This document shows, in pieces, positions 1-9,604 of a stretch of DNA of 64,000 nt. The stretch comes from Vallicoccus soli (lineage in GTDB: Bacteria; Actinomycetota; Actinomycetes; Motilibacterales; Motilibacteraceae). The DNA lies in NCBI RefSeq assembly GCF_003594885.1, contig NZ_QZEZ01000001.1:124001-188000 (forward strand). Reading direction: 5' to 3'. Under the pieces are notes generated by a model. The model worked only from the letters and a program-made list of their open reading frames with translations. It was not told the DNA's origin and did not search any database. The translations under genes and the position numbers were made by a program. The first letter of the stretch is position 1. Every line of letters begins with the position of its first letter.

Positions 1-1
1 C

Positions 2-193
2 GCGTGGATGTACCACTGCCACGTCCAGTTCCACGCCGACGGCGGCATGGCCGGGATCTTCCTCGTGCGCAACGCCGACGGGAGCATGCCGCCCGGCGCG
101 CAGGAGTCCATCGACCGCTTCCACGCGGGCCACGGCCACGGCACCACCGCGCCGCCGGCGAGCGGCAGCACCGGCGGCCACGCCGGCCACTGA
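2..193 (+). CDS. Multicopper oxidase, C-terminal end (5' truncated by window)
   Basis: Only the last 63 codons are in the window; the reading frame is open to its left edge. The peptide holds the type 1/type 3 copper signature [12 protein letters not shown], the C-terminal motif of cupredoxin-type multicopper oxidases, where the Cys, flanking His and the Met 10 residues after the Cys are copper ligands. A His/Gly-rich tail (GHGHGTT, GGHAGH) follows and could bind further metal. The enzyme class couples one-electron substrate oxidation to reduction of O2 to water, usually outside the cell. The copper theme continues in the cupredoxin protein two genes downstream. Substrate (Cu(I), phenolics or nitrite) cannot be judged from this fragment. 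Confidence 0.9.
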   Translation, partial: AWMYHCHVQFHADGGMAGIFLVRNADGSMPPGAQESIDRFHAGHGHGTTAPPASGSTGGHAGH

Positions 194-266
194 CCAGGCC
201 CCCCCGAGAGACCTCCCGGCCCGACCCTGCCCCGGGCGCCCGCACCGATGACGAAGGAGCCAGAGA

Positions 267-3200
267 GTGCTACGTAGGCGCGAGACCCCCACGACGGCGA
301 GGGGGCGCTCCCGACCGGGGGTCCTCCGGCCGCTGGCCGTGGCCCTGACGAGCGCGGCGCTCGCGGTCGGCCCGGCCGCGGTCCCCGCAGGCGCCCAGCC
401 CGACGCGGCAGCGCAGGCCACCGCGGCGCAGCAGGCTCCCGCGGAGGCCCGCACGAAGGCGGCCGCGAAGGCGTCCGCGAAGGCGGCGGCGACGGCGGCG
501 GCGCCGGTGCGCGTCCTCGTCTTCCACGGCGCCCCGGACGCGCAGGACGACCCGGTCGCGGAGGCGGCCCAGGCGGTCGCCCAGCTCGGCGCGCAGCACG
601 GCTTCGCGGTCGAGGCGTCCTCCGACCCGGCCGTGTTCAGCGCCGCGGGCCTGGACGGCTACCGCGGCGTGGTGTTCCTGTCGGCCGAGGGCGTCGAGCT
701 CACCGGCGCCCAGGAGAGCGCGCTCCAGGACTACGTCGGTGCCGGCGGCGGCTTCCTCGGCGTGCGCGACGCCGCGCGGGCCCAGGAGGCGTCGCAGTGG
801 TTCGGCGGCCTCATCGGCGCCCGCGTGGCCGGCGCCCGGCCGGACCCGGAGGACGTCGCGGAGGTCTCCGCCACGGCGGAGAACGCCCCGAACGAGGACG
901 CGGAGAACCTCGTCGACGGCGACCCCGGGACCAAGTGGCTGGCCTTCGAGCCGACCGCGACGCTCACGGTGCGCCTGGCCGAGGCGGTCGCGGTGAAGCG
1001 CTACACCCTGACCTCGGCGAACGACTTCGACGGCCGCGACCCCCGGTCGTGGACCCTGCAGGGCTCGCAGGACGGCCAGGCGTGGGAGGACGTCGACGCC
1101 CGCAGCGGCGAGGACTTCCCCGAGCGCTTCCAGCCGCGCGACTTCGACGTCGAGGGCGAGACCGCGTACGGCTGGTACCGCCTCGTCATCACCGAGAACG
1201 CGGGCGACGACCTCACGCAGCTCGCCGAGCTGTCCCTCTTCGGCCCGGACGCGGTCGAGCAGCCCGACCCCGAGCTGCCGGTGGAGGAGGGCACCGTCGA
1301 CCTCGTCGACCGCCAGCACCCGGCGACGGCCCCGCTGCCGCTCACGTGGGACCACGAGGACAAGTGGCTGGACTGGGCCGACGACCCGGCGGGCGAGGTG
1401 CACACCGTCGCCCAGCTCGAGCCGCAGGGCCAGCCGGCCGGCGGCGTCTCCGCGTTCACGCCCGTGTCCTGGTGCCGTGACTACGACGGCGGCCGCTCGT
1501 TCTACACCGGCCTCGGCGGGACGCCGGAGACCTGGACCGACGCGACGTTCCGCCGGCACCTGCTGGGCGCCCTGCAGTGGACGACGGGCACGGTCCGCGG
1601 CGACTGCCAGGCGACCATCGCCTCGAACTACCGCACCGAGCGCCTCACGGCGGAGAACGAGGACGGCGAGCTCGACCAGATCGGCGAGCCGCACGGCCTC
1701 ACGGTCGCGCAGGACGGCACCGTCTTCTACGTCGGTCGCGGCGCCTGCCCGAGCGGGCCGGTCGTGCCCTGGAGCGACCCCGACGTCGGGCTCGGCTGCG
1801 GCACGATCCACCAGTGGGACCCCGAGACCGGCCAGGCCTCGCTGCTGACGACGCTCGACGTCATGGGCAACCGCGGCAGCGGCGACGAGCTCGTCAAGAA
1901 CGAGGAGGGCCTGCTCGGCATCGTGCCGGACCCGGACTTCGCCGAGAACCACTGGCTCTACGTCTACTGGATGCCGCACGACTCGATCGACCGCGAGCGG
2001 CGCGTCGGGCTGCGCACGGTGTCCCGCTTCACCTACGACCCCTCGGGGCCGAGCATCGACCAGAACACGCGGGTCGACCTGCTGCAGTGGGAGACGCAGA
2101 TCCACAGCTGCTGCCACGCCGGCGGCGGGATGGCGTTCGACGACGAGGGCAACCTCTACGTCGGCTCCGGTGACAGCAACTCCTCCGGAGGGTCCGGCGG
2201 CTACTCCGGCAACAACTGGGAGCAGGAGTACGCCGGGATCAGCTTCCAGGACGCGCGCCGCACCGCGGGCAACACCAACGACCTCAACGGCAAGATCCTG
2301 CGGATCCACCCGGAGGACGACGGCACGTACTCGATCCCGGCCGGCAACCTCTTCCCGGAGTCCCGCGACCCGGGCGACAAGACCCGCCCCGAGATCTACG
2401 TCATGGGCGTGCGCAACATCTCGCGCCTGCAGGTCGACGCCGACACCGACTGGCTGACCGCGGCCTGGGTCGGGCCGGACGCCTTCGCGCCGGACCCCGA
2501 GCTCGGGCCCGCGAAGTACGAGACGGCGACGATCATCACCTCGGCGGGCAACCAGGGCTGGCCGTACTGCATGGGCAACGGCCAGCCGTACCGCGACCGG
2601 AGCAACGAGGACGCCGACGTCCTCGCCGGCTGGTACGACTGCGACGCGCCCAAGAACACCTCGCCGCGCAACACCGGCCTCGTCGACCTGCCGCCGGTGC
2701 GCGACAACATGATCTGGTACTCGCCGAGCGGCGGCGGCCCGGTCTTCCCGCTCCGCGAGGACGGCAGCGGCATCCCCACGTACGAGGAGGAGGACGCCAC
2801 CTACACGCTGCCGTGGCTGCGCGGCGGCGGGCAGGCCGTCATGTCCGGCCCGACGTACCGCACCTCGCAGGTCGACCCGGCCAGCGACGTGGCCTGGCCG
2901 TCGTACTGGGAGGGCAAGTGGTTCCTCGGGGACCAGTCCAACCCGAACAACCGCGTCGCCGTGACGGTCGACCCGGCGCAGGTGCCGGCCCAGGGCGCCC
3001 CCGCGTTCGGCGAGGACCTGCGGCACATCCTCCCCGGCGGGCGGGCGGACGACCGCGTGCAGAGCTGGATGGACGCCAAGTTCGGCCCTGACGGCGCGCT
3101 CTACATGCTCGACTACGCCGGCGGCTTCTTCAGCCTCGACGACAACCAGAAGCTCGTCCGGGTGACGTACCACGGCGGGGCCCCGACCCCCGCGCCCGCC

Positions 3201-4310
3201 GCGTCCGGCACGAGCGTGCAGGGCGACCCGCTGACCGTGGCCTTCACCGGCGAGCGGTCCGGGGGCGTCGCGTACCGCTGGGACTTCGGCGACGGCACCA
3301 CGTCGACGCAGGCGAACCCGCGGCACACCTACGCCCGGGTCGGCTCCTACGAGGCCACGCTCACCGTGACCTACGCCGACGGCAGCACCGCCACCGTCAC
3401 CGCGGACGCGACGACGACCTGCACCATCCCGGACGACCGGGGGACCGTGTGGTTCGGCGACGTGGACTCCGGGGTCGCCAACGACGACCTGGGCGGCTGC
3501 ACGGTCAACGACCTGTTCCAGGACGAGAAGGAGTGGGCGAGCCACAACCAGTTCCTGCGCCACGTCAAGGGCGTCGCGGCCGGCCTGTTCGAGGACAGCC
3601 GCATCACCCGCAAGGAGCGCCAGGCCCTGGTGAACGCTGCCGCCCGCTCGCAGATCGGCGTGGAGCCCGGCGGCTACCGCACGATCTTCGACGGCACGCG
3701 CGAGTCGCTGCGCGACTGGGTGCAGCTGCCCGGCGGGAGGTTCGACCTGCGCCCCGACGGCTCCCTGCGCTCGAACGGCGGGCTGGGGATGCTCTGGTAC
3801 GCCGGCGAGGAGCTCGGCGACTTCTCGGTGAAGCTGAAGTTCCGGGACGTGTCCCAGGGCGACACCTACGCCAACGGCGGCGTCTTTACCCGCTTCCCGG
3901 ACCCGACCGCCCCGGCGGACGAGCTGCCGGAGTGTGCGCAGGGCGCCTCGTCGCCGGCCTGGGTGGCCATCTACTGCGGCCATGAGATCCAGATCTACGA
4001 CGGGCCCACCGGCGAGCCGCAGAAGACCGGCTCGGTCTACAACTTCGACCCGGTCGGCCTCGACCAGGCCGCGGTCAGCCCGAAGGGCGCGTGGAACGAG
4101 TACGAGGTCCGCGTGGTCGGCCAGCAGTACACGATCATCCGCAACGGCGTGGTCATCAACGAGTTCGAGAACTCGCCCGGCAAGCAGTCGTCCCGGGCGG
4201 GCGACCCGCCGACGGACCTGCGCCAGTTCGAGCGCGGCTTCATCGGGCTGCAGAACCACGGCGCGAACGACCTCATCGAGATCCGCGACGTCCGGGTGCA
4301 GGAGCTGTAG
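267..4310 (+). CDS. Secreted multidomain protein: ThuA / F5-8 type C / sorbosone dehydrogenase-like / PKD / DUF1080
   Basis: The GTG start follows a GAAGGAG ribosome site at 253-259 and an Ala-rich signal peptide (about residues 1-43). Domains in order: ThuA-like (about 80-190), a discoidin/F5-8 type C carbohydrate-binding domain (about 199-328), the rest of ThuA (about 330-440), a glucose/sorbosone dehydrogenase-like beta-propeller (about 453-970), PKD (about 975-1050, with WDFGDG), a Cys-containing module (about 1052-1133), and a DUF1080/3-keto-disaccharide hydrolase-like lectin fold (about 1136-1347). The discoidin domain sits inside ThuA rather than beside it. The architecture suggests extracellular sugar binding and oxidation or hydrolysis. 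The 1052-1133 module recurs at the end of the next gene. The substrate is unknown. Confidence 0.88.
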   Translation: MLRRRETPTTARGRSRPGVLRPLAVALTSAALAVGPAAVPAGAQPDAAAQATAAQQAPAEARTKAAAKASAKAAATAAAPVRVLVFHGAPDAQDDPVAEAAQAVAQLGAQHGFAVEASSDPAVFSAAGLDGYRGVVFLSAEGVELTGAQESALQDYVGAGGGFLGVRDAARAQEASQWFGGLIGARVAGARPDPEDVAEVSATAENAPNEDAENLVDGDPGTKWLAFEPTATLTVRLAEAVAVKRYTLTSANDFDGRDPRSWTLQGSQDGQAWEDVDARSGEDFPERFQPRDFDVEGETAYGWYRLVITENAGDDLTQLAELSLFGPDAVEQPDPELPVEEGTVDLVDRQHPATAPLPLTWDHEDKWLDWADDPAGEVHTVAQLEPQGQPAGGVSAFTPVSWCRDYDGGRSFYTGLGGTPETWTDATFRRHLLGALQWTTGTVRGDCQATIASNYRTERLTAENEDGELDQIGEPHGLTVAQDGTVFYVGRGACPSGPVVPWSDPDVGLGCGTIHQWDPETGQASLLTTLDVMGNRGSGDELVKNEEGLLGIVPDPDFAENHWLYVYWMPHDSIDRERRVGLRTVSRFTYDPSGPSIDQNTRVDLLQWETQIHSCCHAGGGMAFDDEGNLYVGSGDSNSSGGSGGYSGNNWEQEYAGISFQDARRTAGNTNDLNGKILRIHPEDDGTYSIPAGNLFPESRDPGDKTRPEIYVMGVRNISRLQVDADTDWLTAAWVGPDAFAPDPELGPAKYETATIITSAGNQGWPYCMGNGQPYRDRSNEDADVLAGWYDCDAPKNTSPRNTGLVDLPPVRDNMIWYSPSGGGPVFPLREDGSGIPTYEEEDATYTLPWLRGGGQAVMSGPTYRTSQVDPASDVAWPSYWEGKWFLGDQSNPNNRVAVTVDPAQVPAQGAPAFGEDLRHILPGGRADDRVQSWMDAKFGPDGALYMLDYAGGFFSLDDNQKLVRVTYHGGAPTPAPAASGTSVQGDPLTVAFTGERSGGVAYRWDFGDGTTSTQANPRHTYARVGSYEATLTVTYADGSTATVTADATTTCTIPDDRGTVWFGDVDSGVANDDLGGCTVNDLFQDEKEWASHNQFLRHVKGVAAGLFEDSRITRKERQALVNAAARSQIGVEPGGYRTIFDGTRESLRDWVQLPGGRFDLRPDGSLRSNGGLGMLWYAGEELGDFSVKLKFRDVSQGDTYANGGVFTRFPDPTAPADELPECAQGASSPAWVAIYCGHEIQIYDGPTGEPQKTGSVYNFDPVGLDQAAVSPKGAWNEYEVRVVGQQYTIIRNGVVINEFENSPGKQSSRAGDPPTDLRQFERGFIGLQNHGANDLIEIRDVRVQEL

Positions 4311-4319
4311 CGCCCGGCC

Positions 4320-4354
4320 GGGCCGGCGGGGCGGCACGTCCGCCCCGCCGGCCC
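4320..4354 (+). terminator. Strong GC hairpin after the ThuA/DUF1080 gene
   Basis: A perfect 15-bp stem (4320-4334 with 4340-4354) closes a 5-nt loop CACGT ten bases after the stop codon. No U tract follows, as is usual for actinobacterial hairpin terminators. It may partly uncouple transcription of the downstream cupredoxin gene. Confidence 0.7.
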
Positions 4355-4421
4355 GGCGCCCCCTGCCGCTCCTGCGGCACACAGACCACCGGAACCACGA
4401 CGCACGAGGAGTGCGAACCCC

Positions 4422-6596
4422 ATGGATCGACGCAGCGCACGGCGGGTCATGGTCGGCGTGCTCGCCGGCCTCACCGCCGTCACGGTCGCCCCGGCAGCGG
4501 CCTCCGCCGCACCGGCGGCGGTCCCCGTCACGGCCCGGGCCGCCGAGCGGGCCGCGGAGCAGGCCGCCGAGCAGACCCTCGTCTGGACGGCCGACAACAG
4601 CGTCACGGACTACAAGTCCGCCCCGGCGACGGCCGTCGCCGGCGAGACCACCATCGTCTTCGAGAACAGCACGGCGACTGGCAACACCATCGCCATGCCG
4701 CACACCCTGACGTTCGACACGTCGACGCCGGGCTACAACCACGACGTCGCCCTCAACATCCTCGCCAACCCGTTCGACGCGAACCAGGGCCGGCACGAGG
4801 CGACGGTGACGCTGACGCCGGGCACGTACCTCTACTTCTGCTCCATCCCGGGCCACGGCCAGATGCGCGGCGAGCTCGTCGTCACCGGCGAGGGCGGGGG
4901 CGGCGACGAGGACACCACGGCGCCCGAGGTCACCGCCGAGGTGACCGGCGAGCAGGACGGCGACGGGGCGTACGTCGGCTCCGCGACCGTCGCGCTCACC
5001 GCCACCGACGAGGAGGGCGGCTCCGGCGTCGCCTCGGTCGAGTACGCCCTCGACGGCGGCGGCTGGACGGCGTACGGCGAGCCGGTCGTCGTCGACGCGC
5101 CGGGCGAGCACACGCTGACGTACCGGGCCACCGACACGGCGGGCAACGCCTCGGAGACCGGCTCGACGACCTTCACGGTCGTCGAGGGCGGCGGTGGCGG
5201 CGAGGAGGACACCACGGCGCCCGAGGTCACCGCCGAGGTGAGCGGCGAGCGGGACGCCGACGGGGCGTACGTCGGCTCCGCGACCCTCGCCCTGACCGCG
5301 ACCGACGAGGGCTCGGGCGTGGCGTCGATCGAGTACGACGCGCACGGCGGGCACTGGATGCCCTACACCGAGCCCGTGGTCTTCTCCGAGCCCGGCGAGC
5401 ACACGGTGTCGTACCGCGCCACCGACGAGGCCGGCAACGTCTCCGAGACCGGCTCGACGACCTTCACCGTCGTCGAGGGCGGGGGTGGCGGCGAGGAGGA
5501 CACGACCGCCCCCGAGGTCACGGCCGAGGTCAGCGGGCAGCAGGACGCCTCGGGCGCGTACGTCGGGTCGGCGGCCGTCACGGTCACCGCGGCCGACGAG
5601 GGCTCGGGCGTCGCGTCGGTCGAGTACGACCTCGACGGCGCCGGCTGGCAGCCGTACACCGGGGCGGTCGTCATCGACGGGCCCGGCGAGCACACGCTCT
5701 CCTACCGGGCCACCGACGAGGCCGGCAACGTGTCCGAGGACGGCTCGGTGACCGTCACGGTCGTCGCGGCGGACCCGGGCGACACCGAGGCCCCGTCGGT
5801 CTCGGCCCGCCTCACCGGCGCGCGCAACGCCGCGGGGGAGTACCTCACCGCCACGGTGCAGCTGAGCGCCAGCGACGGGGACTCCGGCGTGGAGAAGGTG
5901 GAGTTCCAGCTCGACGGTGGCGCCTGGACGCGCTACGCGAACAAGATCACGGTGACCGCGGCGGGCGAGCACGTGCTCGCGTACCGGGCCACCGACGTCG
6001 CCGGCAACGTGTCGGCGCCGCAGACGCTCGCCTTCGCGGTCGCCTCGCGGGTGCCCGCGGACACCACGGCCCCCGAGGTCACCGCGGCGGTCGGCGGGTC
6101 GCGGAACGGCGACGGCGCCTTCGTCGGGCGCGCGTCGGTGCAGGTCACCGCGACCGACGCGGGCTCCGGGGTCGGCACCGTCGAGGTGCAGGTGGACGGC
6201 GGCGCGTGGCAGCGCTACGCGGCGCCCGTCGTGCTCGTCGGCGACGGCGACCACACGGTCGCGTACCGCGCGACCGACGTGGCCGGGAACGCGTCCCGCA
6301 CCCGGTCCGTGACCTTCACCGTCGTCACGCTGGCCCGGGACGCCTGCCCCGGGTCGGACGTGCGCCCGACCGTGGTCATCGGCGGGCACGACAGCACGGT
6401 CGAGAACAAGGACGACGGCGAGGGCTGCACGGTCAACGACCACATCGCCGAGGGAGGCGACCACGCCAGCCACCGCGCGTTCCTGCAGCACGTCAAGGCC
6501 GTGACGTCGGACCTGACCCGCGGCAAGGTCATCTCCTGGGCGGAGCGCCGGCGCATCGTCGCCGCCGCGACGCTGTCGGACGTCGGCCGCAGCTGA
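4422..6596 (+). CDS. Secreted cupredoxin with five Ig-like (OmpL47-type) repeats
   Basis: ATG with GAGGA upstream and a signal peptide (about 1-30). Residues about 52-156 form a plastocyanin/azurin-like domain with a type 1 copper set visible as His94, Cys140, His145 and Met148. Five repeats of about 90 residues follow (about 164-635), each beginning D-T-(T/E)-A-P-x-V and ending near H-x-(L/V)-x-Y-R-A-T-D-x-A-G-N, the pattern of Ig-like OmpL47-type domains. The last 80 or so residues (from about 640) resemble the module at 1052-1133 of the preceding protein. It is probably an extracellular electron carrier or copper protein held on an extended stalk. Acidic Gly-rich linkers separate the first three repeats. 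Confidence 0.88.
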   Translation: MDRRSARRVMVGVLAGLTAVTVAPAAASAAPAAVPVTARAAERAAEQAAEQTLVWTADNSVTDYKSAPATAVAGETTIVFENSTATGNTIAMPHTLTFDTSTPGYNHDVALNILANPFDANQGRHEATVTLTPGTYLYFCSIPGHGQMRGELVVTGEGGGGDEDTTAPEVTAEVTGEQDGDGAYVGSATVALTATDEEGGSGVASVEYALDGGGWTAYGEPVVVDAPGEHTLTYRATDTAGNASETGSTTFTVVEGGGGGEEDTTAPEVTAEVSGERDADGAYVGSATLALTATDEGSGVASIEYDAHGGHWMPYTEPVVFSEPGEHTVSYRATDEAGNVSETGSTTFTVVEGGGGGEEDTTAPEVTAEVSGQQDASGAYVGSAAVTVTAADEGSGVASVEYDLDGAGWQPYTGAVVIDGPGEHTLSYRATDEAGNVSEDGSVTVTVVAADPGDTEAPSVSARLTGARNAAGEYLTATVQLSASDGDSGVEKVEFQLDGGAWTRYANKITVTAAGEHVLAYRATDVAGNVSAPQTLAFAVASRVPADTTAPEVTAAVGGSRNGDGAFVGRASVQVTATDAGSGVGTVEVQVDGGAWQRYAAPVVLVGDGDHTVAYRATDVAGNASRTRSVTFTVVTLARDACPGSDVRPTVVIGGHDSTVENKDDGEGCTVNDHIAEGGDHASHRAFLQHVKAVTSDLTRGKVISWAERRRIVAAATLSDVGRS

Positions 6597-6610
6597 CGAG
6601 GTCCCACCCA

Positions 6611-6660
6611 CGACGAGGGCCCGGGTCGCGCCCCTCCGGGCGCGGCCCGGGCCCTCGTCG
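6611..6660. terminator. Bidirectional hairpin terminator
   Basis: A 15-bp inverted repeat (6611-6625 with 6646-6660) encloses a second GCGCCC/GGGCGC stem. It lies between the convergent cupredoxin and DsbA-like genes and can serve both strands. Confidence 0.85.
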
Positions 6661-6680
6661 TACGGGCCCGGTGCAGCCCG

Positions 6681-7367
6681 CTAGGCCGCCGCGGCGGCGC
6701 GCCGCACGAGCTCCTCGACCGCGGACGGGTCGTCCTCGTCGACGACGAGGAACCCGGCCCCGGTCTCGCCCTCCTGGTGGATCGCGATCCCGGGGTTGTG
6801 CACGTCGGTGCCGTCGGCGAGGAAGAAGTGCGGGCTCCCCTGCACGGCGTCGCGGTGCGCGCGGTACTCGCGCAGCATCGGCCCCCGGGCCCGGCCCGAC
6901 TCGAGGTCGTCCCGCAGCCGGTCGAGGTCCACCCGGTCGCAGGCCGCGGCCACGTCGAGCACCTCGTGCAGCATCGACACGCAGCGGCTGTCCCGCCAGA
7001 AGCCCAGCCGCAGCGCCATGTCCAGCTGCTCCGCGGCGGCGTACGACTGCCCCTTGGCCGCCTGCACCGCCTCGTTGGCGAGCAGGCTCGTCACCGGGTA
7101 CTCGGAGAGGTCGCGCTGCCAGGGCTTCACGCCGAGGCCGGGCTCGCAGGCGCCGACGACGGGCTTCTCCGGCTCGATGATCCGCCAGCCCAGCGCCACC
7201 TGGTTGACGTCCTCCAGCAGGAACACCCGGTGGTCGACGCGGACCGCGTCGTCGAGCCCCGCGGCGGCGCGGGCCCGGTAGAAGCGGTGCAGGGCCACCG
7301 TGGCCCACCCGCACATGACGTCGCTGACGAGGGTGACGGTGCCGGGCGCGGTCGTCGGTCGGCTCAT
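6681..7367 (-). CDS. DsbA-family thioredoxin-fold protein with a single active-site Cys
   Basis: The 228-residue protein has the FrnE/DsbA-like layout: a beta-strand leading into SDVMCGW at residues 15-21, a helical insertion, and the cis-Pro region GSPHFFLADG near the C terminus. The usual CxxC is reduced to one Cys (Cys19), so a classical dithiol mechanism is unlikely; glutathione- or mycothiol-type chemistry, or a non-redox role, is possible. There is no signal peptide, so it is probably cytoplasmic. I chose the ATG at 7367 because the longer reading frame adds a 12-residue basic stretch that looks non-coding. It lies 45 bp after the SDR gene on the same strand and may be co-transcribed. 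Confidence 0.82.
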   Translation of the reverse strand: MSRPTTAPGTVTLVSDVMCGWATVALHRFYRARAAAGLDDAVRVDHRVFLLEDVNQVALGWRIIEPEKPVVGACEPGLGVKPWQRDLSEYPVTSLLANEAVQAAKGQSYAAAEQLDMALRLGFWRDSRCVSMLHEVLDVAAACDRVDLDRLRDDLESGRARGPMLREYRAHRDAVQGSPHFFLADGTDVHNPGIAIHQEGETGAGFLVVDEDDPSAVEELVRRAAAAA

Positions 7368-7412
7368 GCGGGCCGTCCTACCCCGCGCCCGGCGCGGCGG
7401 CACCCGGGGGCG

Positions 7413-8252
7413 CTAGAGGATCGGGCGCCCGCCGGTCACGGCGATGCGCGCACCGCTGATGTAGCTGCCCTCGTCGGAGGCGAGCAGGACGTACACCGGC
7501 GCGAGCTCCGCCGGCTGCCCGGGGCGCCCCAGCGGCGTGTCGCCGCCGAAGCTCTCGACCTTCTCCTCCGGCATGGTCGCCGGGATGAGCGGGGTCCACA
7601 CCGGCCCGGGGGCGACGCTGTTGGCGCGGATGCCGCGCTCGCCGAGCATCTGCGCCAGGCTCGCCGTGAAGTTCGCGATGGCGGCCTTGGTCGCGGCGTA
7701 GGGCGCGAGGGTCGGCGAGGGCGAGTCCGAGTTCACCGACGAGCTGCCGATGATCGACGAGCCCGGCCCCATGTGCGGCAGCGCCGCCTTGACCAGGTGG
7801 AACATCGCCCGCACGTTCGTGTCGAACGTCCGGTCCCACTCCTCGTCCGGGATCTCCTCGATCGACTGCCGCGTCATCTGGTAGGCGGCGTTGCTGACGA
7901 GGACGTCCACCTTGCCGAACTCCTCGACCGCCTTGGCGACGACCGCCTTGCAGTGCTGCGGGTCGGCGAGGTCGCCCGGCACGAGGACGGCGCGGCGGCC
8001 GGCCCGCTCGACCCAGGACGCAGTGTCGCGCGCGTCCTCCTCCTCGTCGAGGTAGCTGATGAGCACGTCCGCGCCCTCGCGGGCGTAGGCGATGGCGACG
8101 GCGCGCCCGATGCCGCTGTCGCCGCCGGTGATGATCGCGGCCCGGCCCTCGAGGCGGCCGTGCCCGCGGTAGCTCTCCTCGCCGCAGTCGGGCTTCGGCG
8201 TCATCTCGCCCTGGGTGCCGGGCACGTCCTGCTGCTGGGGTGGCTGGCTCAC
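7413..8252 (-). CDS. SDR-family oxidoreductase (YhdF/glucose-ribitol dehydrogenase-like)
   Basis: This 279-residue short-chain dehydrogenase has an N-terminal extension of about 36 residues rich in Gln, Pro and acidic residues, typical of the YhdF/GsiB-neighbour stress SDRs. The NAD(P)-binding motif TGGDSGIGR is at 42-50, NAAY at 121-124, and the catalytic Ser/Tyr/Lys set at S170-172, Tyr185 and Lys189. The C terminus carries the tetramer-type SGARIAVTGGRPIL. The GTG start has a clear AGGAGAGG upstream. The family uses NAD(P)H on sugars or small carbonyls; the substrate cannot be told. It is divergent from the Yellow-like gene across 214 bp of promoter region. Confidence 0.93.
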   Translation of the reverse strand: MSQPPQQQDVPGTQGEMTPKPDCGEESYRGHGRLEGRAAIITGGDSGIGRAVAIAYAREGADVLISYLDEEEDARDTASWVERAGRRAVLVPGDLADPQHCKAVVAKAVEEFGKVDVLVSNAAYQMTRQSIEEIPDEEWDRTFDTNVRAMFHLVKAALPHMGPGSSIIGSSSVNSDSPSPTLAPYAATKAAIANFTASLAQMLGERGIRANSVAPGPVWTPLIPATMPEEKVESFGGDTPLGRPGQPAELAPVYVLLASDEGSYISGARIAVTGGRPIL

Positions 8253-8466
8253 GTCGACCTCTCCTGTGGTGGTGGCGTACGCCGCCCCTGCTGCCCCGCG
8301 GCGGCCCGCTCACGCGCCCGGACCGCTCCCGGGCGCCGGGCGGGGCCGGCGGGTGCGCGGGGGGCGACGGGTCGCGCGGCCGCGGGCGGGTACGGGAGGG
8401 CAGCGGCCGGCCGGCCGACGACCAGCGGGACGGACCGCGGCCCGCGGACGACGACGGGAGACCCAC

Positions 8467-9600
8467 GTGCCCCTGGACCACCCCACCGAGCCCCCCGCGG
8501 CCGGCGGGCCGCCGGCGGACGAGCCCGTCGGCGAGCTCGAGCTCGTGCACGCCTTCACCGGTCCGATGCCGACCGGCGTGAGCGTCTCGCACGGCGGCCG
8601 CGTCTTCGTCAACTTCCCCGAGTGGGGGGACGAGGTGCCCGCGACCGTCGTCGAGCTGCGGGACGGGCAGGAGGTGCCCTTCCCCGACGAGCGGTGGAAC
8701 AGCCCCGCGGGCGACGACGACGCGACGGCCTTCGTGTCCGTGCAGAGCATCGTCGTCGACCCGCTCGACCGGCTGTGGGTGCTCGACACCGGCAGCCCCC
8801 TGTTCCGGCCGACGCGGCCCGGCGGTCCCAAGCTGGTCTGCGTCGACCTCGAGCGCGACGAGGTCGTGCGGGTCATCACCTTCCCGCCCGACGTGGCGCT
8901 GCCGACGACGTACCTCAACGACGTCCGCTTCGACCTGCGCCGGGGGACGGCCGGGACCGCGTTCATCAGCGACTCGGCCGACCAGGGGCCGAACGGGATC
9001 ATCGTCGTCGACCTGGGGTCCGGCACGTCCTGGCGGCGGCTCCACGAGCACCCGTCCACCACGGCGCTGCCGCTGCAGGAGTTCCGCCCGGTGGTCGAGG
9101 GCCGCCCGTTCCTCGAGCGGCCCGAGGAGGGTCCCCCGCAGCCCGTGACCATGGGCGCGGACGGCATCGCGATCTCCGCCGACGGGCACCGGCTCTACTA
9201 CTGCCCCCTGGCCTCCCGCCGGCTGTGGAGCGTCGCCGTCGGCGCGCTGCTCGACCGGGGCATGGACGACGCGACGGTGGCCGAGACGGTGCAGGACGAG
9301 GGCGACCGCGGGTCGGGCGCCGACGGCCTCGAGACGGACGACGCCGGGCGGCTGTACGCGACGGCGTACGAGCAGGACGCGGTGCTGCGCCGCACGCCCG
9401 ACGGGGACTGGGAGACCCTCGTCCACGACCCGCGGCTCCTCTGGCCCGACACCCTGTCCCTCGCCGCCGACGGGCACCTCTACGTCACGGCGAACCAGCT
9501 GCACCGCCAGGAGAAGTACCAGGGCGGGCAGGACCTGCGGCGCAAGCCCTACGCCCTGTTCCGCACGCCGGTCGACGCGGGCCCCGTGCTGCTGCGCTGA
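8467..9600 (+). CDS. Yellow/major royal jelly protein-like beta-propeller
   Basis: GTG start with GGGAG seven bases upstream; 377 residues. Characteristic strands include LWVLDTG, TYLNDVRFD and AFISDSADQGPNGIIVVD, which match the bacterial Yellow/MRJP family related to SMP-30/gluconolactonase propellers. There is no signal peptide. Bacterial members are mostly uncharacterised; hydrolytic or ligand-binding roles have been suggested for related propellers. It is followed after 16 bp by the spermidine-synthase-like gene, which has its own leaderless-type promoter, so co-transcription is possible but not needed. Confidence 0.88.
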   Translation: MPLDHPTEPPAAGGPPADEPVGELELVHAFTGPMPTGVSVSHGGRVFVNFPEWGDEVPATVVELRDGQEVPFPDERWNSPAGDDDATAFVSVQSIVVDPLDRLWVLDTGSPLFRPTRPGGPKLVCVDLERDEVVRVITFPPDVALPTTYLNDVRFDLRRGTAGTAFISDSADQGPNGIIVVDLGSGTSWRRLHEHPSTTALPLQEFRPVVEGRPFLERPEEGPPQPVTMGADGIAISADGHRLYYCPLASRRLWSVAVGALLDRGMDDATVAETVQDEGDRGSGADGLETDDAGRLYATAYEQDAVLRRTPDGDWETLVHDPRLLWPDTLSLAADGHLYVTANQLHRQEKYQGGQDLRRKPYALFRTPVDAGPVLLR

Positions 9601-9604
9601 GCCC

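Noticed and set aside
270-6611. Very long minus-strand open frame opposite the two secreted proteins
   Set aside because: It is an antisense shadow of GC-rich coding DNA; it has no domain pattern and low-complexity Arg/Gly/Val composition.
6681-7367. Classical dithiol DsbA
   Set aside because: Only one Cys is present in the active-site loop.
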